Below, in pieces: positions 24,732 to 33,235 of a stretch of DNA of 64,000 bases. The translations under genes were made by a program, and so were the position numbers. Within the stretch, counting starts at the first letter, position 1, and every line of letters starts with the position of its first letter. Origin of the DNA: Woodsholea maritima DSM 17123 (lineage in GTDB: Bacteria; Pseudomonadota; Alphaproteobacteria; Caulobacterales; Maricaulaceae); the NCBI RefSeq assembly GCF_000382325.1, contig NZ_KB908056.1, positions 335,722-399,721 of the forward strand. The letters run 5' to 3'. Below the pieces are notes generated by a model, which had not been told where the DNA came from, did no database searches, and saw only the letters and a list, made by a program, of their open reading frames with translations.

Positions 24732-24775
24732 GTAAAGCTCACTTTCCACTATATGGAAAGCGAGCTTTACGTCAA
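24732..24775 (-). promoter_or_regulatory. Promoter embedded in a 39-bp palindrome
   Basis: On the minus strand TTGACG (24775-24770), a 16-base spacer and TATAGT (24753-24748) form a near-consensus sigma-70 promoter pointing at the gene at 24714. The same DNA is an inverted repeat of 16-bp arms (GTAAAGCTCACTTTCC / GGAAAGCGAGCTTTAC, one mismatch) around ACTATAT, covering the spacer, the -10 and the start region. A repressor dimer here would block transcription. The repressor is not identifiable from the neighbourhood. Confidence 0.6.
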
Positions 24776-24795
24776 GCCCCCTTGTCATCATCGCA

Positions 24796-24823
24796 TAAAA
24801 AAGAGCCGCCCTAGGGCGGCTCT
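24796..24823 (-). terminator. Terminator of the peroxiredoxin gene
   Basis: Perfect palindrome AGAGCCGCCC-TA-GGGCGGCTCT, followed on the minus strand by TTTTTTATG. It lies 25 bases past the peroxiredoxin stop. Confidence 0.88.
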
Positions 24824-24848
24824 GATGCATCACTCAGCGTTAAAGCGC

Positions 24849-25484
24849 TTATTTATTGGGTTGCGGCGTGGTGCGCAGATAAGGCTTGATCTTAGTAAAG
24901 CCTTTTGGAAACAGCTTTTCTGCGTCTTCATCAGACAGGGTCGGCACGACAATCACATCTTGACCATCTTCCCAATTCACCGGGGTCGCGACTTTGTACC
25001 CATCCGTCAATTGCAGAGAATCGAGTAAACGCAAGACCTCATTGAAGTTACGCCCTGCGCTAGGGGGATAGGTGAAGGTTGCACGGATTTTTTTATCAGG
25101 ATCAATGATATAAACCGCACGCACCGTCACTTTGGCGTTCGCATTGGGGTGGATCATCGAATAGAGATCAGACACCTTCTTATCGATATCGGCAATGATC
25201 GGGAAATTCACCGCGCAATGTTGCGTCTCTTCAATGTCTTTGATCCAAGCCTTATGATCTTCCAAAGGATCAACCGACAGTGCGATGGCCTTTGCATTGC
25301 GCTTGGCGAATTCATCTTTTAATTTCGCAGTATAGCCCAATTCTGTTGTGCACACAGGGGTATAATCCGCTGGATGTGAGAAGAAAATCACCCAATTATT
25401 ACCAATCCAGTCATGGAAGTTGATATTGCCTTCGGTGGTTTCAGCGTCAAAATTCGGAGCGACATCGCCTAATAATAAACCCAT
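24849..25484 (-). CDS. Peroxiredoxin, 1-Cys Prx6 type
   Basis: A 211-residue cytoplasmic peroxidase. The peroxidatic cysteine is C45 in FSHPADYTPVCTTELG, and the Prx6 signature VRAVYIIDPDKKIRATFTYPPSAGRN follows near 122-148. No resolving cysteine is evident, consistent with a 1-Cys enzyme. It should reduce hydrogen peroxide and alkyl hydroperoxides. GAAGGAGAAAAAAC precedes the ATG. It is divergent from the SixA-like gene, and both promoters lie in 25485-25594. Its own strong terminator makes it monocistronic. Confidence 0.9.
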   Translation of the reverse strand: MGLLLGDVAPNFDAETTEGNINFHDWIGNNWVIFFSHPADYTPVCTTELGYTAKLKDEFAKRNAKAIALSVDPLEDHKAWIKDIEETQHCAVNFPIIADIDKKVSDLYSMIHPNANAKVTVRAVYIIDPDKKIRATFTYPPSAGRNFNEVLRLLDSLQLTDGYKVATPVNWEDGQDVIVVPTLSDEDAEKLFPKGFTKIKPYLRTTPQPNK

Positions 25485-25594
25485 GTTTTTTCTCCTTCAG
25501 CCGTGACGGCGATAAAAAACCAGTATTTACTTGGACCTCACACCGCACACTTACAAGCCCCCTTATTGTCACGCCTCATCGAAAAGGGTCCCTC

Positions 25595-26092
25595 ATGCCT
25601 CACATTATCTTGATGCGCCACGCCAAAGCCGTTGACCGCCTGGAAAGCGATGACGATTTTGATCGCGCGCTCAATGAGCGCGGGCAAAGACAAGCGCGCG
25701 AAGCCGGTGAGATTATGCGCGCTGCTGGGATTACCTTTGATGTGGCGCTGGTTTCCCCGGCGCTTCGTACGCAGCAAACCTGGAAAGCGGTGAATGAAGT
25801 TCTAGGACAGGACGTTGAAGTTCAAGGCGGTATGAGCCTCTATCATGCCTCGCCAGACATGCTGCGCCGTGCCCTGGATGACGCCCTGCAAACTCATACC
25901 TCGCTCATCCTCATCGGCCATAATCCCGGCATTGGCGCGCTGATCCATAGCCTGTGCGGCGATGTCGGCCAGCTGCAAGGCCTGCCCCCAGGCTGGCCAA
26001 CATCTGCTTTTATGGGCTTTAAGCTTGAGGGGACAAATTTATCCCAGATCATAGCGCGAACGCTCCATCACAACCCTAAGGCGCAGAACTAA
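25595..26092 (+). CDS. SixA-like histidine phosphatase
   Basis: A 165-residue member of the histidine phosphatase superfamily. The phospho-accepting histidine is H9 in ILMRHAKA, with Arg in SPALRTQQT (about 52-60) and the second histidine in LIGHNPGIG (about 106-114). It fits the SixA subgroup, which dephosphorylates phosphohistidine in signalling or PTS proteins. The substrate here is unknown. It is followed by a glycosyltransferase gene after 86 bases. Confidence 0.85.
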   Translation: MPHIILMRHAKAVDRLESDDDFDRALNERGQRQAREAGEIMRAAGITFDVALVSPALRTQQTWKAVNEVLGQDVEVQGGMSLYHASPDMLRRALDDALQTHTSLILIGHNPGIGALIHSLCGDVGQLQGLPPGWPTSAFMGFKLEGTNLSQIIARTLHHNPKAQN

Positions 26093-26178
26093 GAGAATTT
26101 AGAAACCTCTGATCGCTCGAAGAAAATTCCATTTTCCCCCACACTTCACAGCTTGTGGAAACACCAGGGGGATCAAAG

Positions 26179-27744
26179 GTGGAGCGCACAGCCAGCATCA
26201 CGGTCCTATTCAAAGACGGGCAGACTTCCCCCCCGGCTAATACGGTATTAAAACCGACGCACCTTTCCGACCCTGCCGCCCTTGTCAGCCTGTTTCGCCA
26301 GCCGGCGACGCAGCCCCAAGCCCCCAACTCCGGCCCGAATGCCAGCCTCATCACCTATCAGGCGTTTCGCGCCGCCTTCGCCCTGAAACGCAACTCTCCT
26401 GAAGCCTGCCTGGGCACGCCCTGGCCTGCGGCAAAATTTTATCAAGCAAGCCTGCCGCCTTGCATGTTCTTGCTGGGACTAATAATCGTCGCCCCCCTCT
26501 TTACGCTCAAGGCATGCGCGCTGTGTTTAAGCCTGGGCTTTATCGCCCTCAGTCTTTTTCGCTTGAGCGCAACCTTGTCCACGCCGCTCAAAGCAAGCTT
26601 TCCCGCGCGCCAGCCCGATCATAGCCTGCCCAAAGTCAGCCTGATCCTTGCGCTCTATCAAGAAGCCAATAGCGTTGAAGACCTGATCGGGGCCTTAAAA
26701 AAACTCGACTACCCTGATGATAAGGTCGAAATCTTATTGGCCATTGAGCAAGATGATGTTGAAACGCTGTCCAGGGCCGCACTGGCCATTTTAAAAGATA
26801 AACGCTTTCGCCTTATCCCCATCCCGCTCATCGGCCCGCGCACTAAACCTAAAGCGCTCAACTTTGCCTATTTGCAAAGCCGCGGGGACATTATTGCGGT
26901 TTATGACGCCGAAGACGCCCCCCACCCCCAGCAAATTCGCCATGCCGCCGCAGCGTTCGCCCAGAACCCCAAGCTCGGCTGTGTTCAAGCGCCCTTAGGA
27001 TGGTATAATGCACATGAAAACTGGCTGACCCGGCAATTCACCATGGAATATGCCGCCCACTTTCATGTGATTTTACCCTATTTCTCACGTCTGGGATGGG
27101 CACTGCCGCTTGGAGGCACCAGTAATTTTTTCCGCCGCCAAGCCTTAGACGAGGTCTGCGCCTGGGATCCGTTTAATGTTACCGAAGATGCCGATCTGGG
27201 CTTTCGTCTGGTCAAAGCTGGATGGCAACTGGATATGATCGCGCCGGGGACCCTGGAAGAAGCGCCCCTCACCTTAGAGGCTTGGCTCAAGCAACGCTCA
27301 CGCTGGCTCAAAGGTCACGCCCTCACCTGGCGTATACACGTACAACGCAATGCTAAAGGCGAACCCATGGCCTATAAAGATCAAGCCGCCTTGCATCTTT
27401 GCCTCGGGGCGGGCGTTCTTAGCGCATTGATCCATGCGCCGACCCTCTTGGCTATCCCCACCGGCCTCGTCTATGCCCTCCTTCGCCCCCAACCTTCGGC
27501 CCTACTGCTCCTCTCGGTCATCACTGTGGCCATCTGCGGGCTCAGCCATCTATGGATCTTGCAAACCGGCCTGAAGCGCGCCCAGATGAAAGTCGGGCTT
27601 TGGACCCTACTCAGCGCCTTCGCCTATTGGCCTTTGCAAAGCCTGGCTGCATGGCGTGCCTTGCGCGAACTGCTCACGGCCCCCTATCTGTGGCAAAAGA
27701 CAACGCATGGCCAATCCAAACATAACCGCCATGCGCCACATTAG
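26179..27744 (+). CDS. Family 2 glycosyltransferase, membrane-bound processive type
   Basis: A 521-residue inner-membrane enzyme. Two N-terminal helices (about 95-130) precede the GT-A domain, starting VSLILALYQEANSVEDLIGAL. Visible active-site motifs are YDAEDAPHP, TEDADLGFRL and QRSRWLKG (the QxxRW-type motif); further membrane helices form the C-terminus. This order is that of BcsA-like synthases that build and extrude polysaccharide from nucleotide sugars. GTG at 26179 is preferred for its GGGGGA site over GTG at 26155. No other polysaccharide genes are adjacent, so the product is unknown. Confidence 0.87.
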   Translation: MERTASITVLFKDGQTSPPANTVLKPTHLSDPAALVSLFRQPATQPQAPNSGPNASLITYQAFRAAFALKRNSPEACLGTPWPAAKFYQASLPPCMFLLGLIIVAPLFTLKACALCLSLGFIALSLFRLSATLSTPLKASFPARQPDHSLPKVSLILALYQEANSVEDLIGALKKLDYPDDKVEILLAIEQDDVETLSRAALAILKDKRFRLIPIPLIGPRTKPKALNFAYLQSRGDIIAVYDAEDAPHPQQIRHAAAAFAQNPKLGCVQAPLGWYNAHENWLTRQFTMEYAAHFHVILPYFSRLGWALPLGGTSNFFRRQALDEVCAWDPFNVTEDADLGFRLVKAGWQLDMIAPGTLEEAPLTLEAWLKQRSRWLKGHALTWRIHVQRNAKGEPMAYKDQAALHLCLGAGVLSALIHAPTLLAIPTGLVYALLRPQPSALLLLSVITVAICGLSHLWILQTGLKRAQMKVGLWTLLSAFAYWPLQSLAAWRALRELLTAPYLWQKTTHGQSKHNRHAPH

Positions 27745-27752
27745 GGCTCGTT

Positions 27753-27965
27753 ATGGACTTCACCACCACCCTCATCGTTTTGACGATATGTGTCGCCCTG
27801 TTCGGATTAAGCGCCTGGCGCTCTAGCCACCGCGCGGACCCCAATCGCGGCGTCAGGCTGATCCCCTGGACCTTTTTGGCCTTGATATTTGCGGTATTTT
27901 CTCTGGTGGTTCTCGCCCATTTTGTCAGCTTTTTCGGGATTACGACCGGCGGGCGCTTTAGCTGA
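27753..27965 (+). CDS. Small two-helix membrane protein
   Basis: A 70-residue protein with helices at about 5-21 and 40-60 and a short basic loop with GVRLIPW between. It begins 8 bases after the glycosyltransferase and is probably co-translated with it. Similar short proteins with the RGVRxIPW pattern seem common in alphaproteobacteria, in my recollection. Its last 8 bases overlap the convergent YqaA-like gene. Function unknown. Confidence 0.65.
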   Translation: MDFTTTLIVLTICVALFGLSAWRSSHRADPNRGVRLIPWTFLALIFAVFSLVVLAHFVSFFGITTGGRFS

Positions 27966-28596
27966 TAAAAATCATCACAAAGAGGATAAAGAAAATCGCA
28001 AAAAAGCTGGCGATGATCAAGCGGCGATAAAGCCCAGGCCAGCTGCGCCACCAGCGAATAAGCGGCGTCCCAAAGCAGTAGACCAACAGCGCCATCGTGC
28101 CATAGCGCACCGCGCGCCCGCAGGCGATGGCCACCATGACTGCACCGGCATTTAACCCCGCTAACCCCGCCGCCAAGCATGTCACCTGAACCGGAACCGG
28201 GGTCATCATGGCCATGAACACCGCCCAGGGGCCTTTGTCATACAAATGAGCCTGCCAATAGCTTAAGCCTTCGCCAACATCGGCCCAGCGCTCCACATAG
28301 GGCGCGATGAGGCTCGAAGCCCCCAGCCCCAGGGCAAACATCACCGCACCGCCCACAACAGAGCCCAAGGTCACCGCAATCGTCGCCGGTAACACCGCTC
28401 CGCGCCCGCGTAACATCACGGCCAATAAAGGAAATTCTATCGGCCAAGGTAGCAGCGTCGATTCAATCACTGACCCGGCGAACAACCAGATATATGCGCG
28501 CCATCCGCGCGCCATACCCGCCATACGCATCCGCCAATAGCGAAGGCGCACCTGACGCGCCAAACGATTAGATTGCGAGTGCGTTTCAGAAGCCAT
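27958..28596 (-). CDS. YqaA-like DedA-superfamily membrane protein
   Basis: A 212-residue inner-membrane protein with four to five helices. The pattern WLFAGSVIESTLLPWPIEFPLL, then LGSVVGGAVMFALG and VACGRAVRYGTMALLVYCFG, matches the YqaA/VTT (SNARE-associated) group. Related DedA proteins are implicated in lipid carrier recycling and envelope homeostasis; YqaA itself is poorly known. The ATG at 28596 starts a polar N-terminus; a start at 28638 is also open. It lies between tRNA-Gly and a convergent gene. Confidence 0.8.
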   Translation of the reverse strand: MASETHSQSNRLARQVRLRYWRMRMAGMARGWRAYIWLFAGSVIESTLLPWPIEFPLLAVMLRGRGAVLPATIAVTLGSVVGGAVMFALGLGASSLIAPYVERWADVGEGLSYWQAHLYDKGPWAVFMAMMTPVPVQVTCLAAGLAGLNAGAVMVAIACGRAVRYGTMALLVYCFGTPLIRWWRSWPGLYRRLIIASFFAIFFILFVMIFIS

Positions 28597-28675
28597 AACC
28601 CGCTTATATCGAGCTTCGCACGCACTGTCGCGCGGCAAACGCGCACAGCAATCAACAAAGTAACAGGAAATAAGT

Positions 28676-28749
28676 TGGAGCGGGTGAAGGGAATCGAACC
28701 CTCGTCGTAAGCTTGGGAAGCTTCTGCTCTACCATTGAGCTACACCCGC
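28676..28749 (-). tRNA. tRNA-Gly(CCC)
   Basis: A complete 74-base cloverleaf including the encoded CCA end. The acceptor stem is GCGGGTG/CACCCGC, the D arm contains GCTCAATGGTAGAGC, and the T arm has GGGTTCGATTCCC. The anticodon loop is TTCCCAA, giving CCC, which reads GGG codons. The sequence closely follows E. coli glyU. Confidence 0.97.
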
Positions 28750-28817
28750 GAGCAAGCGCTTAGATAAATCACTTTTTGCGGCTTTGGCAAGCGCCTCAAA
28801 ACAGGCTCACGCGCGCC

Positions 28818-29327
28818 TTACGCATCATGATAGCGCCTGAAGCAGGCACGAGCGATCATATAGCTGGCACACCAAACCACCAATAAAGGAGCGCCAATCA
28901 AAGTGTCGACAAAGGGCTCCATCAAGGGAAACCATGTCGTCAATGACACGCTGATCACCCATAAAATGACCGAAACGATCATGCCCGTACCTAAGGCCTT
29001 AAATTCAATCATCCGCTCTAATTCATCAAGGCGGCGATACCACCCCGTATAAAGCCAACCATAACCGCCTAGAATGGCCAGAATAGTCAGCACAAAAACA
29101 CCAATCACCAGAGCGGGATGCACCCCCAGCCAACCGGCCAAAGGCACAGCGCCCTCAAAGCCGCGCTCCACCGCTTGTTCGGTTAAGCTAGAGCCCAAGC
29201 CAATCACAAAAGTCGGAATAACCGCGGCAAAGATCGACCATAATGACCAGCAATCGGCCCGCGTGGGGCGAATGATCTGGATAAGAAAGCTGAGAAATCC
29301 GCGTCGTTCTGTCTGATCGTCGTCCAT
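28818..29327 (-). CDS. Membrane protein paired with an XRE regulator
   Basis: A 169-residue protein with four predicted helices (about 23-45, 59-80, 100-120, 127-147), an acidic N-terminus and a basic C-terminus. The family is not recognised. The ATG at 29327 lies one base after the stop of the upstream regulator gene and has GGGGAGGG before it, so the two are one translation unit. Small XRE regulators of this kind are often encoded with a membrane partner, which suggests mutual function, but no target is evident. Confidence 0.65.
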   Translation of the reverse strand: MDDDQTERRGFLSFLIQIIRPTRADCWSLWSIFAAVIPTFVIGLGSSLTEQAVERGFEGAVPLAGWLGVHPALVIGVFVLTILAILGGYGWLYTGWYRRLDELERMIEFKALGTGMIVSVILWVISVSLTTWFPLMEPFVDTLIGAPLLVVWCASYMIARACFRRYHDA

Positions 29328-29328
29328 T

Positions 29329-29532
29329 TTAACCCTCCCCCTCATCGTCTGAAAAAATATCTTCGATTTTCAGATCAAAGACCCGCGCAATTTTAAACGC
29401 CAATGGAAGCGAGGGATCATAGCGCCCGGTTTCAATGGCATTGACGCTCTGGCGCGATACCCCCAGGATTTCCCCCAAGGCATTTTGGCTCCAGCCCCGC
29501 TCAGCGCGTAATTCTTTGAGATGGTTTTTCAT
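29329..29532 (-). CDS. Small XRE-type transcriptional regulator
   Basis: A 67-residue protein that is almost entirely one lambda-repressor-type helix-turn-helix: RAERGWSQNALGEILGVSRQ (about 9-28), then SVNAIETGRYDPSLPLAFKIARVF and an acidic end. It resembles the YozG/YgzD group. It starts 21 bases downstream of dcd on the same strand and is followed without a gap by a membrane-protein gene. It could be co-transcribed with dcd. The operator is not evident. Confidence 0.82.
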   Translation of the reverse strand: MKNHLKELRAERGWSQNALGEILGVSRQSVNAIETGRYDPSLPLAFKIARVFDLKIEDIFSDDEGEG

Positions 29533-29553
29533 TAGCCTGTTTTAGCCCGATTT

Positions 29554-30600
29554 TTATGGCCGCAACAACCGAGGCCAGCTCTGATCGCGCCAATGGCGGA
29601 AATGTTTCGACAGTTTAAGCCCTTGAGCCTGATAATTCGAGCCTGATGCGCCATAGGCAATCGCAACGCTACCGGCCATCGGCTCATAGACCAATTTCGC
29701 GATGGATTGACCATGTTCCAGAATAAACGGCACATCGCGCCCACGCACCTCCAGCACCGCACGCGCGCCGCCACATGCAACCCCAAAGCCGGGATCGAAA
29801 AATCCAGCATAGTGCGCGCGAAACTCACCGATCTCGGGCGCAATGGGGGCCATCTCCGCGGCGTCATGGATAGGGATCTCTACCGGCTCGCGCGAGGCGA
29901 GGATGTAAAACTCACCCGGATCCAAGACCAATTGCCCGTTCGGGGCAAATAAAGGCTCCCAATAGGCCAGCGGATCATGTCCCCCCACGTGGGACAGATC
30001 AACAAGGCCCGCATGGCGCTTGGCACGAAAGCCCACCGGTTCGCCCTGAGGATGCTCCAGATCCACGCTCAAGACCAAGGCATCTCCGCCTTGGGCTTCA
30101 CCGCGGCGAAGGCGCACCTGAACCAGGCGATCACCCGGGCGCGCCAACACCGGGAAGGTGCGCGGGCTGATCTCCACATAAAGCGGGCCTTGATAGCCCG
30201 CCGGGGCGCGATCAAAGGCCGTGCCCTGATCGGTGATCACGCGGGTAAAGACATCCAAGCGCCCGGTGGAGCTTTTGGGATTCATCACCGCGTGAAGATC
30301 CTCGCTGAGATTGAGGCTCTCTTGCAGCGGGGCCAGATAGACACAGCCCGTCTCCAAGACTGCACCCGGTGTCAAATCCATTTCATGGATGACCAGATCA
30401 CCCTTCAAGCACGCTTCGATAGACCGGTTCGGACCCGGTAAGAAGCTGGCGCGCAGGCGATAGACCTTATCCGACAGGCGAAGGTCTAAACTGGCCGGTT
30501 GGATTTGATTGTCCGCCAAAGGCGTTTGCGTGCGTAAAACCCCCTGCTCAAAGGCTTGATAAAGCTCACGATCAGGCAAAATGCCGGGGGCTGGGGACAT
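29554..30600 (-). CDS. dcd: dCTP deaminase, long alphaproteobacterial form
   Basis: A 348-residue protein that deaminates dCTP to dUTP for thymidylate synthesis. The N-terminal half carries QIQPASLDLRL (37-47), VMNPKSSTGRLDVFTRVI (about 105-122) and YVEISPRTFPVLARPG, the dUTPase-fold motifs. The C-terminal half repeats the fold: PGEFYILASREPVEIP, AHYAGFFDPGFG. The family is about 190 residues in E. coli; the doubled length is usual in alphaproteobacteria. It is divergent from apaG with a 140-base shared upstream region. Confidence 0.9.
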   Translation of the reverse strand: MSPAPGILPDRELYQAFEQGVLRTQTPLADNQIQPASLDLRLSDKVYRLRASFLPGPNRSIEACLKGDLVIHEMDLTPGAVLETGCVYLAPLQESLNLSEDLHAVMNPKSSTGRLDVFTRVITDQGTAFDRAPAGYQGPLYVEISPRTFPVLARPGDRLVQVRLRRGEAQGGDALVLSVDLEHPQGEPVGFRAKRHAGLVDLSHVGGHDPLAYWEPLFAPNGQLVLDPGEFYILASREPVEIPIHDAAEMAPIAPEIGEFRAHYAGFFDPGFGVACGGARAVLEVRGRDVPFILEHGQSIAKLVYEPMAGSVAIAYGASGSNYQAQGLKLSKHFRHWRDQSWPRLLRP

Positions 30601-30740
30601 AAACTACACTCTGAGGCTAGGAATCGTTAAACCAAGATGGTCCTAACATGGCGTCAGCACACGCGATCTGTCCAGCATCCCTTGTGCGATCAGCGCATTC
30701 AGGTCAGTGTAGAGCCCCAAAACGAGCGGGTGGTAAGATC

Positions 30741-31133
30741 ATGTATGAAAGCGTGACCCAGGGGATTGTGGTTCGTGTTCAGCCTGATTTTCTTGAAGGC
30801 GAATCCACACCGGAGGAAAACCGGTATTTCTGGTCCTATCGGGTGGAAATTGAAAATCGCACCGGCGAAAGCGTGCAATTAATGACCCGCGAATGGCGCA
30901 TCACCGACGCACGCGGGCGTACCCGCATCGTCAAAGGTGAAGGCGTGGTCGGCGAACAGCCCGTGATCAGGCCGGGTGAACGCTTTACCTATACTTCAGG
31001 CGCCCCCTTAGAGACCTCATCCGGCTTTATGAGCGGTTTTTATGGCATGAAGATCAGTGATGGCACGCCCTTCCTGGCGACCATTCCCGCCTTCGCGCTT
31101 GATTATCCCTTTGATAACACGACCCTTCACTGA
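30741..31133 (+). CDS. apaG: ApaG protein
   Basis: A 130-residue all-beta protein of the ApaG/DUF525 family. Motifs are FWSYRVEIENRTGESVQLMTREW, GEGVVGEQPVIRPGERFTYTSG and SGFMSGFYGM. ApaG has been linked to Co2+/Mg2+ homeostasis and to the Ap4A hydrolase operon in enterics, but its activity is unsettled. The ATG at 30741 gives the standard length of about 130; the longer frame from 30648 has no ribosome site. It is followed after 15 bases by trkH. Confidence 0.92.
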   Translation: MYESVTQGIVVRVQPDFLEGESTPEENRYFWSYRVEIENRTGESVQLMTREWRITDARGRTRIVKGEGVVGEQPVIRPGERFTYTSGAPLETSSGFMSGFYGMKISDGTPFLATIPAFALDYPFDNTTLH

Positions 31134-31148
31134 TCGGACACCAGCGCC

Positions 31149-32603
31149 ATGACCGCATCTGGCCGTACGGTCATCTTTGCCCTGGGGGCGCTGTTGGCTG
31201 CGCTATCGCTGGCGCAATTCATCCCGGCCATTGTCGATCTGCATCATGATGCACAAAGCGCCCATGCCTTCTTTGGCTCAGCCGTATTTGGATTTTTCCT
31301 TGGTGGGCTGATGGTGTTCTTCGGGCGCGGCGGAGAAAAGCGCCTGACCCCGCGCGGCGCGATCATTCTGACCGGGGGATCCTGGTTCATGTTGTCCATC
31401 GCCTCGGCCCTGCCGCTCGCGCTCTCGGGCGTCGGGCTATCCTGGACCGATGCCCTGTTTGAAGCCACATCAGGCATTACCACCACCGGGGCCACCGTGA
31501 TGACGGGGTTACAGACCCAACCGGCGGGCATTTTACTCTGGCGCGGGATTTTACAGTGGATTGGCGGCATCGGTATCATCGTCACCGCCATGGCGATCTT
31601 TCCCTTCCTGGGCATTGGTGGGATGCAGCTTTTCCGCATGGAAAGCTCGGACCAATCGGACAAGGCTCTGCCCAAAGCTGGGCAAATCGCGGCCTCTGTC
31701 GCCCTCGTCTATCTGGGACTAAGCGTCTTATGCATGTTCACCTATTCAGTGGCGGGTATGAAGCCGCTGGATGCGATCATCCATGGCATGACCACGGTCG
31801 CCACGGGTGGATTTTCCACCCATGATGGCTCAATCGGGGCCTTTGCCGATCAAGGCGCAGATCTGATCGCGCTGGTCTTCATGATCGCGGCGGGCCTACC
31901 CTTCTTGCTTTATCTGCGCGCCTTACAAGGGCGTCCCTTAGATCTCTTCAAAGACAGTCAAGCGCGCGCCTTTTGTCTTGTCGCCTTTGGCGCATGCGCT
32001 TTTATGAGCTTGTGGCTCGCCACCCAGGATATCCTACCTGATCCGGGATCCGCCTGGCGGGTGGCCAGCGTCAATGTGGTCTCCGTGCTCACCGGCACCG
32101 GCTTTGCCAGTGCTGATTTTGCCACCTGGGGCGGCGGGGCGGCGACCTTTTTCTTTCTTTTGATGTTTGTCGGGGGGTGTGCCGGCTCCACGACCTGCTC
32201 GGTCAAAATCTTCCGCTATCAGATCGCGGCCTCAGCGCTGCGCGCCTATATCGAGCAATATGCCCGGCCCAACTCCGTGCGCCCCGTACGCTATCGGGGC
32301 AAAGCCCTGCCCCAACAAACTGTGCGCTCGGTTCTGGGCTTTCTCTTCGCCTTCATCGCGACCTTTGCGGTCAGCGCCTGTCTGTTGGCCGCGATGGGTC
32401 TGGATACCGTCACCGCCCTTTCAGGCGCGGCCACCACCCTCGCCAATGTCGGGCCTGGCCTAGGCCCCATCATCGGGCCCGCTAGCACGTTTCAAGACCT
32501 GCCAGACATGGCCAAATGGGTGATGATCCTTAACATGCTGATTGGCCGGTTGGAGGTTTTCACGGTGCTCGTCCTCCTCTCCCCACATTTCTGGACCCGC
32601 TAG
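31149..32603 (+). CDS. trkH: TrkH/KtrB family potassium uptake protein
   Basis: A 484-residue membrane protein that imports K+. The four M1-P-M2 pore repeats are visible through their selectivity-filter loops: SGITTTGATV, TTVATGGFST, VLTGTGFAS and TTLANVGPG. The length equals TrkH of enterics (483). It would need cytoplasmic TrkA for gating; trkA is not in this window. It is in a probable operon with apaG and overlaps the convergent ICMT-like gene by 4 bases. Confidence 0.92.
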   Translation: MTASGRTVIFALGALLAALSLAQFIPAIVDLHHDAQSAHAFFGSAVFGFFLGGLMVFFGRGGEKRLTPRGAIILTGGSWFMLSIASALPLALSGVGLSWTDALFEATSGITTTGATVMTGLQTQPAGILLWRGILQWIGGIGIIVTAMAIFPFLGIGGMQLFRMESSDQSDKALPKAGQIAASVALVYLGLSVLCMFTYSVAGMKPLDAIIHGMTTVATGGFSTHDGSIGAFADQGADLIALVFMIAAGLPFLLYLRALQGRPLDLFKDSQARAFCLVAFGACAFMSLWLATQDILPDPGSAWRVASVNVVSVLTGTGFASADFATWGGGAATFFFLLMFVGGCAGSTTCSVKIFRYQIAASALRAYIEQYARPNSVRPVRYRGKALPQQTVRSVLGFLFAFIATFAVSACLLAAMGLDTVTALSGAATTLANVGPGLGPIIGPASTFQDLPDMAKWVMILNMLIGRLEVFTVLVLLSPHFWTR

Positions 32604-33154
32604 ATAAAGCGGCGCACGCGGGCCTTATAGGCGCGATAATCCTCGCCATAGACCTGTTCTAGCCACGGTTCTTCATAAAAAGGCGACACTGCATAAAAGG
32701 CGGCCCACACCGCCAACAAGATCAACACCCACGCCGAAGGGATAAGAACGGCCCATCCCGCCATCCCGATCCAACTGGCCACATAAATCGGATTGCGCGA
32801 GTGTGCGAACCAGCCGCTGGTACATAGGCCCTCATGCGCGCCAAAAGCGTTTTTCCAGCCCATCGACCAGATGATCCGGGCCGCCAGGCCAAACCCGGTT
32901 ATCAGCACCGCTAGCCCCGCGCCCATACGAACCCAATCTTCAAGGGCTGCGGGCCAGCGGATCTCAAAAATACTCAGAACAATCAAAGGATAGATGAAGG
33001 CGCGAAAGCCCCACATATAGGTCGCATAAGCCCAGCTTTTGCGGCTGAGCGCGGGCCAGAATTGAAACGCACTGACCCCGGCCTGCACCCCCATCAATCC
33101 ACCCAGAAAGAGCGCACTGGAAAAGGATATCGCGAACAAAATATGTGACAACAT
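32600..33154 (-). CDS. ICMT-like membrane methyltransferase (second copy)
   Basis: A 184-residue membrane protein with four or five helices and the SAM-binding end of the isoprenylcysteine methyltransferase group: GLCTSGWFAHSRNPIYVASWIGM, then EEPWLEQVYGEDYRAYKARVRRF. It is longer than, and diverged from, the copy at 21600, but the C-termini (YRAYxxRVRR) are alike. The substrate is unknown. A hairpin lies over its ribosome site. It overlaps convergent trkH by 4 bases. Confidence 0.8.
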   Translation of the reverse strand: MLSHILFAISFSSALFLGGLMGVQAGVSAFQFWPALSRKSWAYATYMWGFRAFIYPLIVLSIFEIRWPAALEDWVRMGAGLAVLITGFGLAARIIWSMGWKNAFGAHEGLCTSGWFAHSRNPIYVASWIGMAGWAVLIPSAWVLILLAVWAAFYAVSPFYEEPWLEQVYGEDYRAYKARVRRFI

Positions 33155-33162
33155 TCTGCTTT

Positions 33163-33187
33163 CCCTAAGCTTTCGATAGCTTAAGGG
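33163..33187 (-). promoter_or_regulatory. Hairpin over the ribosome site of the second ICMT-like gene
   Basis: On the minus strand CCCTTAAGCT pairs with AGCTTAGGG (one bulge) around ATCGAA. The AGGG of the 3' arm is the only Shine-Dalgarno candidate before the ATG at 33154. It could be an operator instead. Overlapping it, TTAA-N7-TTGA at 33181-33195 is a 7-of-8 match to a CtrA box. Confidence 0.3.
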
Positions 33188-33235
33188 TAAATTGAATGCG
33201 CGAACAAGTGTGTTTTTATTGAGGCGGTCTGTGTT

